Positions 9,710-14,505 of a DNA stretch of 14,505 bases are shown here, in pieces. The first letter of the stretch is position 1, and the number at the start of each line of letters is the position of its first letter. The DNA comes from DATEJJ01 sp039649115 (GTDB taxonomy: Bacteria; Actinomycetota; Actinomycetes; Mycobacteriales; Micromonosporaceae): contig JBBWZQ010000042.1 in the NCBI GenBank assembly GCA_039649115.1, forward strand, positions 1-14,505, written 5' to 3'. A program made the position numbers and the translations under genes. The notes under the pieces were generated by a model that ran no database searches, had not been told where the DNA came from, and was given only the letters and a program-made list of their open reading frames with translations.

Positions 9710-10869
9710 CCCACCCGCATCCGGCGGGCGATCAGCCACCAGCCGCCGGCCTGGAGCAGCGCGAGCAGCAGCAGGTACGGCATGAGCGAGCCGATCCCGA
9801 TGCCCTGCGCCAGCGCGCCGGCCACGTACGGGAAGACGGCACCGCCGACCACGCTCATCCCGACCAGGAACCCGATGGTGCTCGGGACGAGCCGGGCGGG
9901 TGTGAGCCTCGGCATGACCGCGACCGTGGTGGGGAAGACCGGCCCGAGGAAGAAGCCGAGCAGCCCGAAGCCGAGGATGGCCAGCACCGAGCCCGGGCCC
10001 CACCACGCCAGCAGAACGGCGCCGCCCATGCCGACCAGGCAGCCGTACATCATCGCGGCGACGCCGATGCCGGCGCGCGAGGCGATCGTGTTGATCAGGA
10101 ACCGGCCCAGGGTGAGCCCGAACCAGTACACGCTGACCACGGAGCCGGCGAGCAGCGCACCCTGGCCCCGTTCCTGGGTGAGGAAGCTGAACCCCCAGTT
10201 CCCGACGCTCACCTCGGCGCCGACGTACAGGCACAGGAAGATCGCGGCGAACCAGACCTCCCGCCGGCGCAGGGCACGGGCCAGCGGCGCGCCGCGCTCC
10301 GGGTCGGTGGGCGTGGGCACCCGGCGCGGCAGCAGGATCGCGCACCCGATGAGCAGGGGTGCTCCGATGATCGCCAGCACCAGGTACACGTCCTGCCACG
10401 GGAACCCGGCCACCAGCATCTTCGAGGCCACCAGCGGCCCGATGAGCGCGCCGACGCCGAAGAACGCGTGCAGGTGGTTCAGCAGGGCGGTGCGGCCCGG
10501 CAGGGTGGAGACGTACGCGTTGAAGCCGGAGTCGATGATGCCGCAGCCCGCGCCGGACACGAGCGACAGCGCGATCAGCAGGGCGAAGGGCGGGCGCACC
10601 CCGATGCCTAGGCAGGCCGCGACGTACGTGGCCATGCCGAGGCTGAGCTGGGCGCGTACCCCGAGCCGGGAGACGAGGGCGCCGTTGCCGAGGCCGGCGA
10701 GCAGGTAGCCGGCGGAGAAGCTGAAGAACATCAGGCCGATGGTGACCTTGTCGACGTGGTAGTCGCTGATCTGGCTCGGGATCAGCACGCCCGAGGCGCC
10801 GGCGCCGATGCCGAGGAGGATGAAACCGGAGAACGCGAGAACCAGGCGGGGCCATTTCACCGGACCCAT
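9571..10869 (-). CDS. MFS transporter
   Basis: This 432-residue inner-membrane protein has about 12 hydrophobic segments between residues 8 and 382, in two six-helix halves split by the charged loop at about 181-204 (PRRVPTPTDPERG then RALRRREV). The segment with DSGFNAYV (113-120) and LNHLHAFFGVGALIGP (130-145) recalls the fucose/proton symporter type, but the substrate is unknown. The ATG at 10869 has GCAGGG close upstream. It begins 38 bp after the FdhF/YdeP stop and is probably transcribed with it, so it may move a substrate, product or oxyanion for that enzyme (inference). The Gly-rich tail past residue 385 is unlike the rest and overlaps the DUF6457 gene on the other strand. Confidence 0.92.
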   Translation of the reverse strand: MGPVKWPRLVLAFSGFILLGIGAGASGVLIPSQISDYHVDKVTIGLMFFSFSAGYLLAGLGNGALVSRLGVRAQLSLGMATYVAACLGIGVRPPFALLIALSLVSGAGCGIIDSGFNAYVSTLPGRTALLNHLHAFFGVGALIGPLVASKMLVAGFPWQDVYLVLAIIGAPLLIGCAILLPRRVPTPTDPERGAPLARALRRREVWFAAIFLCLYVGAEVSVGNWGFSFLTQERGQGALLAGSVVSVYWFGLTLGRFLINTIASRAGIGVAAMMYGCLVGMGGAVLLAWWGPGSVLAILGFGLLGFFLGPVFPTTVAVMPRLTPARLVPSTIGFLVGMSVVGGAVFPYVAGALAQGIGIGSLMPYLLLLALLQAGGWWLIARRMRVGQSGGSGGGGAVVPVELGGAPVDGAPSGGGPGRQDWTNPVITDTAR

Positions 10870-10907
10870 GATCCCTGCTCACCGAGCCGGGTGCCACAGG
10901 TGCAGGA

Positions 10908-13184
10908 CTACGCGGCGGGCTCCAGCCGTACCACGATCGCCTTCGACGCGGGCGTGTTGGAGCCCTCGGCGGTCGAGTCCAGCGGTACGAGCACGTTGGC
11001 CTCGGGGAAGTAGGTGGCGGCACAGCCGCGCGCCGTCGGGTAGGCCACCACGCGGAAGGACTTCGCCCGGCGGGCCACCCCGTCCTCCCACTCCGACACG
11101 ATGTCCACGGTCGTCCCATTGGGGATGCCCAGCGTGGACAGGTCGTCCGGGTTGACGAAGACCACCCTCCGTCCATTGTGGATACCACGGTACCGGTCGT
11201 CCATGCCGTAGATCGTGGTGTTGTACTGGTCGTGGCTGCGTACGGTCTGCAGCAGCAGCCGCCCGGGCGGCACGCGCAGTGCGGACAGCTCGTTGACGGT
11301 GAACCGGGCCCTTCCGGAGGGCGTCGTGAACTGGCGCCGGTCGCGGGGCGGGTGCGGCAGCGTGAATCCGGCCGGCCGCCCGACCCGCGCCTCGTAGTCG
11401 GCGAACCCGGGCACCACCGCCGCGATCACCTCGCGGATCGCCCGGTAGTCCGCCTCGTACAGCGACCACGGCACGGGCGAGTCCGATCCCAACACGGCGT
11501 CCGCGAGCCGGCACACGATCGCGACCTCGGACAGCAGGTCGGGTGAGGCGGGATCGAGCGACCCGCGCGAGGCGTGCACCGAGGACATCGAGTCCTCGAC
11601 CGTGACGAACTGGTCGCCGCCGCGCTGCCGGTCCCGCTCGGTCCGGCCGAGGCAGGGCAGGATCAACGCCACCTTGCCCGGTACCACGTGCGACCGGTTG
11701 AGCTTCGTGGACACCTGCACCGTCAGGTCGCAGGAGCGCAGGGCGGCCTCGGTCACCGCGGTGTCCGGGGTGGCGGCGGCGAAGTTGCCGCCCAGCGCCA
11801 TGAAGATCCGGGCGCGACCGTCGCGCATGGCCCGGATCGCGTCGACCGTGTCGTGCCCGCGCGCCGCCGGCATGCCGATGCCCAGGCGGTCGGCGAGCGC
11901 GGGCAGCCAGCGCGGCGGCTCGTGCCAGATGCCCATGGTGCGGTCGCCCTGCACGTTGGAGTGGCCGCGCACCGGGCACAGGCCGGCACCGGGCTTGCCG
12001 AGCATGCCGCGCAGCAACTGCACGTTGACGATCTCGCGGATCGCCGCCACCGCGTCGGGGCGCTGGGTCAGGCCCATGGCCCAGCACACGATCGTCGCGT
12101 CGGACGCGGCGAACATGCGCGCCGTCGCGACGATCTCCTCCCGGCTCAGGCCGGTGGCCGCGAGCACCGCCGGCCAGTCCAGGCCGCGCGCGGCGGCCCG
12201 GAAATCGGCGAATCCCTCGGTGTACGTGTCCACAAAGGACCGGTCCACGCAGCCCCATTCGATCAGCAGCGCGCCGATCGCCTGGAACAGGGCCAGGTCT
12301 CCGCCGACGCGGATCTGCAGGTACCGGTCGGCCAGCGCGGTGCCGGCACCGACCAGGCCGGCGGCGCGCTGCGGGTTGCGGAAGCGGATCAGTCCGGCCT
12401 CGGGCAGCGGGTTCACCGCGACGATCTTCGCGCCGTTGCGCTTGGCCCGCTCCAGCGCGCTGAGCATGCGCGGATGGTTGGTGCCCGGGTTCTGGCCCAC
12501 GACCACCAGCAGCGAGGCGCGGTGGATGTCGTCGAGCGTCACCGAGCCCTTGCCGATGCCGATCGTCTGGGACAGCGCCAGCCCGGAGGACTCGTGGCAC
12601 ATGTTGGAACAGTCGGGCAGGTTGTTGGTGCCGAAGGCGCGCGCGAACAACTGGTACACGAACGCGGCCTCGTTGGAGGTGCGGCCGGAGGTGTAGAAGA
12701 GCGCCTCGTCGGGACTGTCCAGCGCGCGCAGTGCCGCGGCAACCGTCCGGAACGCCTCGTCCCAGGAGACCTGCTCGTAGTGCGTGGCACCCTCGCGCAG
12801 CACCATCGGCGTGGTCAGGCGCCCCTGCTGGCCCAGCCAGTGGTCGCTCTTCGCGGCCAACTCGGCGACCGGGTGGCGGGCGAAGAACTCGGGCGTGACC
12901 CGGCGCAGGGTGGCCTCCTCGGCGACCGCCTTGGCCCCGTTCTCGCAGAACTCGGCGTGCGCGCGCTGCGACGGCGCGGGCTCGGGCCAGGCACAGCCGG
13001 GGCAGTCGAAGCCGCCGACCTGGTTGACCTTCAGCAGCGTCAGCGCGGCACGGCGTACCCCCATCTGGGCCAGGCCCGCCCCCAGGCCGTGGGTGATCCC
13101 ACCCACGCCGGCCACCGAACGCTCGGGTTGGGCGATGTGGAGACCGGCGTCGCCGGGGTCGTCCGCGGGTGCGCGCTTGGCCAT
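10908..13184 (-). CDS. FdhF/YdeP-family molybdopterin oxidoreductase (formate dehydrogenase alpha-like)
   Basis: This 758-residue enzyme is of the DMSO-reductase superfamily, formate-dehydrogenase-like branch (YdeP type). The N-terminal segment has GGFDCPGCAWPEP (58-70) and C80, which give only three cysteines where a full [4Fe-4S] site would need four. DCSNMCHESSG at 191-201 aligns with the FDH active-site segment: C196-H197 sit where selenocysteine-histidine or cysteine-histidine normally binds molybdenum. VVVGQNPGTNHPRM (227-240) and VRGHSNVQGDRTMG (405-418) are cofactor-binding stretches, and the C-terminal dinucleotide-binding domain spans about 640-756. No Tat signal is seen, so it is cytosolic. 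The ATG at 13184 has AGGG 7 nt upstream. FdhD and MobA, both needed by such enzymes, are encoded nearby. No electron-transfer subunit adjoins it, and the true substrate of this branch is uncertain. Confidence 0.95.
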   Translation of the reverse strand: MAKRAPADDPGDAGLHIAQPERSVAGVGGITHGLGAGLAQMGVRRAALTLLKVNQVGGFDCPGCAWPEPAPSQRAHAEFCENGAKAVAEEATLRRVTPEFFARHPVAELAAKSDHWLGQQGRLTTPMVLREGATHYEQVSWDEAFRTVAAALRALDSPDEALFYTSGRTSNEAAFVYQLFARAFGTNNLPDCSNMCHESSGLALSQTIGIGKGSVTLDDIHRASLLVVVGQNPGTNHPRMLSALERAKRNGAKIVAVNPLPEAGLIRFRNPQRAAGLVGAGTALADRYLQIRVGGDLALFQAIGALLIEWGCVDRSFVDTYTEGFADFRAAARGLDWPAVLAATGLSREEIVATARMFAASDATIVCWAMGLTQRPDAVAAIREIVNVQLLRGMLGKPGAGLCPVRGHSNVQGDRTMGIWHEPPRWLPALADRLGIGMPAARGHDTVDAIRAMRDGRARIFMALGGNFAAATPDTAVTEAALRSCDLTVQVSTKLNRSHVVPGKVALILPCLGRTERDRQRGGDQFVTVEDSMSSVHASRGSLDPASPDLLSEVAIVCRLADAVLGSDSPVPWSLYEADYRAIREVIAAVVPGFADYEARVGRPAGFTLPHPPRDRRQFTTPSGRARFTVNELSALRVPPGRLLLQTVRSHDQYNTTIYGMDDRYRGIHNGRRVVFVNPDDLSTLGIPNGTTVDIVSEWEDGVARRAKSFRVVAYPTARGCAATYFPEANVLVPLDSTAEGSNTPASKAIVVRLEPAA

Positions 13185-13251
13185 GGACAGACCCTAACCC
13201 GGGGCAGTGTAGGGCTGGCCTATCGTGGACCGCGACGGATTGGAGGCGATC
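13185..13251. promoter_or_regulatory. Divergent promoter region between FdhF/YdeP and TY-Chap-like genes
   Basis: On the minus strand, TACACT (13211 to 13206) and TAGGGT (13196 to 13191) both fit the TANNNT -10 pattern. The latter lies 6 nt before the ATG (leaderless spacing), but its AGGG can also serve as a ribosome binding site. On the plus strand, TATCGT at 13221-13226 fits a -10, with GGAGG at 13242-13246 placed 5 nt before the ATG at 13252. No convincing -35 elements are visible. Confidence 0.35.
13242..13246 (+). promoter_or_regulatory. Ribosome binding site fixing the TY-Chap-like gene start
   Basis: A full GGAGG lies 5 nt before the ATG at 13252 and supports that start over the GTG at 13225. 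Confidence 0.7.
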
Positions 13252-14313
13252 ATGTCGGCTGAGACCCCGCCGGAGGCCGAGATCCTGGATGATCTCGCGC
13301 TAGGCACCGACCTCAGGGCGAAGGTGACCCAGGCCTGGCGCGAGTTCGCCGCCGCCCTGGCCCTGGGGATCCCGACGCTGCCGGCCGGCGCGCACGTCGA
13401 CATCACGCTCGATCCGACGGCCTCCGGGACCGGCATCGCGGTCTACGGGGTGTCGGTGCGCCGCGTGGACGAGGACCGGCTCCGCGGTCTCGCGGTGGGC
13501 AACGCCGCACTGCCCGACGGGTACCGGCTGGACCGCGGTGCGGTGGCCGACCTGGTGGCGCTGGGTTGGTCGCCACCCGGTGTGGTGGAGGGCTCGCGGG
13601 ACAACTTCGGTCTGGACGCCGTGGTCGGCGAGGCGACGAAGGTGGCGGTGCTGGTCGCCCGCACCCTGCGCGACATCTACGGCGCTCCGCACCCGGCGTT
13701 CCTGACCTACGCGGCGCACACCGGCGACGACGATCCGGTGACCCTGCCGCCGCTGGGCACCGCGCGCTCGCTGCAGCCCGCGGAGGAGGAGGCCGAGGAC
13801 GAGGACTTCTCCTCGGCCCTGGCCGGCCGGCTGGTGGGCGAGGATCCGGACCTGCCGCTCGCCGACCGGGTGCAGGCCGTGGTGGCGAGCCTGCTGAAGA
13901 CGACGCCGGAGGCGCTGCAGGTGGACGGCGACGGGGACATCGGCATCCGATCCGGCTCGGCCATGGTCTTTGTGCGAGTACGCGACAATCCGCCGCTCGT
14001 GGACGTCTTTTCGCCGGTACTGACCGATATCGAGCCGACCGAGCAGCTCTATGTGAAACTTTCTGAGCTGACGAACCGGATGCCGATCGGCCGGCTCTAC
14101 TGCACCAACGACACGGTCTGGGCCTCCGTACCGGTATTCGGCCGAGACTTCCAGTCCACCCATCTGATGCTTGCGGTACAGGTCATGACCGGTCTCGCCG
14201 ACGAACTGGACGACCGGCTGCACGGTGAGTTCGGCGGCAAGCGGTTCTTCGGCGAGGGCGACAAGTCGGCGGTCAAGGGCAAGGGCAGCGAGCGTACGGG
14301 CATGTACCTCTGA
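13252..14313 (+). CDS. TY-Chap / YbjN-like chaperone domain protein
   Basis: This 353-residue acidic protein is probably cytosolic. Residues 11-150 form an N-terminal alpha/beta domain (KVTQAWREFAAALALGIPTLP, then strands ITLDPT and IAVYGVSVR). An acidic linker, EEEAEDED, lies at about 178-185. Residues 195-325 form a second domain of the YbjN/T3SS-chaperone-like fold (RVQAVVASLL, then IGIRSGSAMVFVRVRD, then PTEQLYVKLSELTNRMPIGRLYC), as in the TY-Chap peptide-binding chaperones. The tail is basic. I chose the ATG at 13252 because GGAGG lies 5 nt upstream; the GTG at 13225 would put its start inside a likely -10 hexamer. It diverges from the molybdoenzyme gene and converges with the beta-propeller gene after 13 nt. 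TY-Chap domains have been linked to conflict systems, but nothing of that kind is visible beside it. Confidence 0.85.
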   Translation: MSAETPPEAEILDDLALGTDLRAKVTQAWREFAAALALGIPTLPAGAHVDITLDPTASGTGIAVYGVSVRRVDEDRLRGLAVGNAALPDGYRLDRGAVADLVALGWSPPGVVEGSRDNFGLDAVVGEATKVAVLVARTLRDIYGAPHPAFLTYAAHTGDDDPVTLPPLGTARSLQPAEEEAEDEDFSSALAGRLVGEDPDLPLADRVQAVVASLLKTTPEALQVDGDGDIGIRSGSAMVFVRVRDNPPLVDVFSPVLTDIEPTEQLYVKLSELTNRMPIGRLYCTNDTVWASVPVFGRDFQSTHLMLAVQVMTGLADELDDRLHGEFGGKRFFGEGDKSAVKGKGSERTGMYL

Positions 14314-14326
14314 CCGTTCCATGAGG

Positions 14327-14505
14327 TCACGGAGCCAGCGGGACGTCGGCGAGCTTCACCAGGCGGTCCATGCTGTACACGGACATGGTCGTGTCGGAGA
14401 TCGTCCAGAGCACGTCACCGATCACCAGTGAACGCCGGATCTGCTCGCCCGGCGGCCCCGTGACCTTCCCTCCGGGTGTGATCGAGGCGCCGGACAGTCG
14501 TAGTG
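14327..14505 (-). CDS. Beta-propeller domain protein, C-terminal end (partial)
   Basis: The last 58 residues of a gene whose start lies beyond the right edge. The reading frame stays open from the edge to TGA at 14327-14329. The visible part, with RSLVIGDVLWTISDTTMSVYSMDRLVKLADVPL, has the alternating strand and short-turn pattern of a propeller blade. It matches the usual end of secreted actinobacterial beta-propeller proteins (PF09826 type), where a blade of the form LVIGDTLWTVSD...DLDSL...VP closes the protein. The signal peptide and main domain are outside the window, so location and role cannot be seen. It converges with the TY-Chap-like gene, 13 nt apart, with no clear terminator between them. 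Confidence 0.7.
   Translation of the reverse strand, partial: LRLSGASITPGGKVTGPPGEQIRRSLVIGDVLWTISDTTMSVYSMDRLVKLADVPLAP

Noticed and set aside
13225..13251. GTG at 13225 as start of the TY-Chap-like protein
   Set aside because: No ribosome binding site stands before it and it overlaps a likely -10 hexamer, while ATG at 13252 has GGAGG at ideal spacing.
11574..13262. A 562-residue plus-strand frame opposite the molybdoenzyme gene
   Set aside because: It is an antisense shadow rich in Arg, Gly, Val and Gln, over bases that encode conserved molybdoenzyme motifs on the minus strand.

Overview
This is a very GC-rich window with G or C in most third codon positions, GTG starts and short intergenic gaps. 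It reads as the chromosome of an actinomycete, probably of the Micromonosporaceae type; the assignment rests on composition and on families common in that group (DUF4192, DUF6457, TY-Chap/YbjN-like, the EndoQ-UvrD architecture). There are no RNA genes, transposases, CRISPR arrays or phage genes. Apart from the 84-base left edge, no gap between genes exceeds about 110 bases, and no stretch of 300 bases lacks a gene.

Left block (positions 6-6157, minus strand): a compact apparent operon, read right to left. It runs fructosamine-kinase-like protein, moaA (GTP 3',8-cyclase), moaD (molybdopterin synthase small subunit), a HAD phosphatase, then a 1068-residue fusion of an EndoQ-like PHP nuclease with a UvrD-type helicase. 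The junctions are a 4-bp ATGA overlap, a 2-nt gap, a 4-bp GTGA overlap and a 40-bp gap. The block ends in an 18-bp perfect stem at the left edge.

Middle block (6209-9709): a GNAT acetyltransferase and a DUF4192 protein on the plus strand, then fdhD (minus) diverging from mobA and a small DUF6457 gene (plus). The 109-bp fdhD/mobA gap carries a short repeated motif. DUF4192/fdhD and DUF6457/MFS are convergent pairs whose coding ends overlap by 76 and 139 bp.

Right block (9571-14505): a formate-dehydrogenase-like FdhF/YdeP molybdoenzyme and an MFS transporter (both minus, likely co-transcribed). Divergent from these is a TY-Chap/YbjN-like protein (plus), followed by the C-terminal end of a beta-propeller protein (minus, cut by the window edge).

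How they work together: MoaA and MoaD act early in molybdenum cofactor synthesis. MobA adds GMP to make the guanine dinucleotide form, and FdhD sulfurates that cofactor for formate-dehydrogenase-type enzymes. The FdhF/YdeP protein is the obvious local client. Other cofactor genes (moaC, moaE, moeA, moeB) are not in the window. The most unusual element is the EndoQ-UvrD fusion, which suggests a one-protein system that nicks at deaminated bases and unwinds from the nick.
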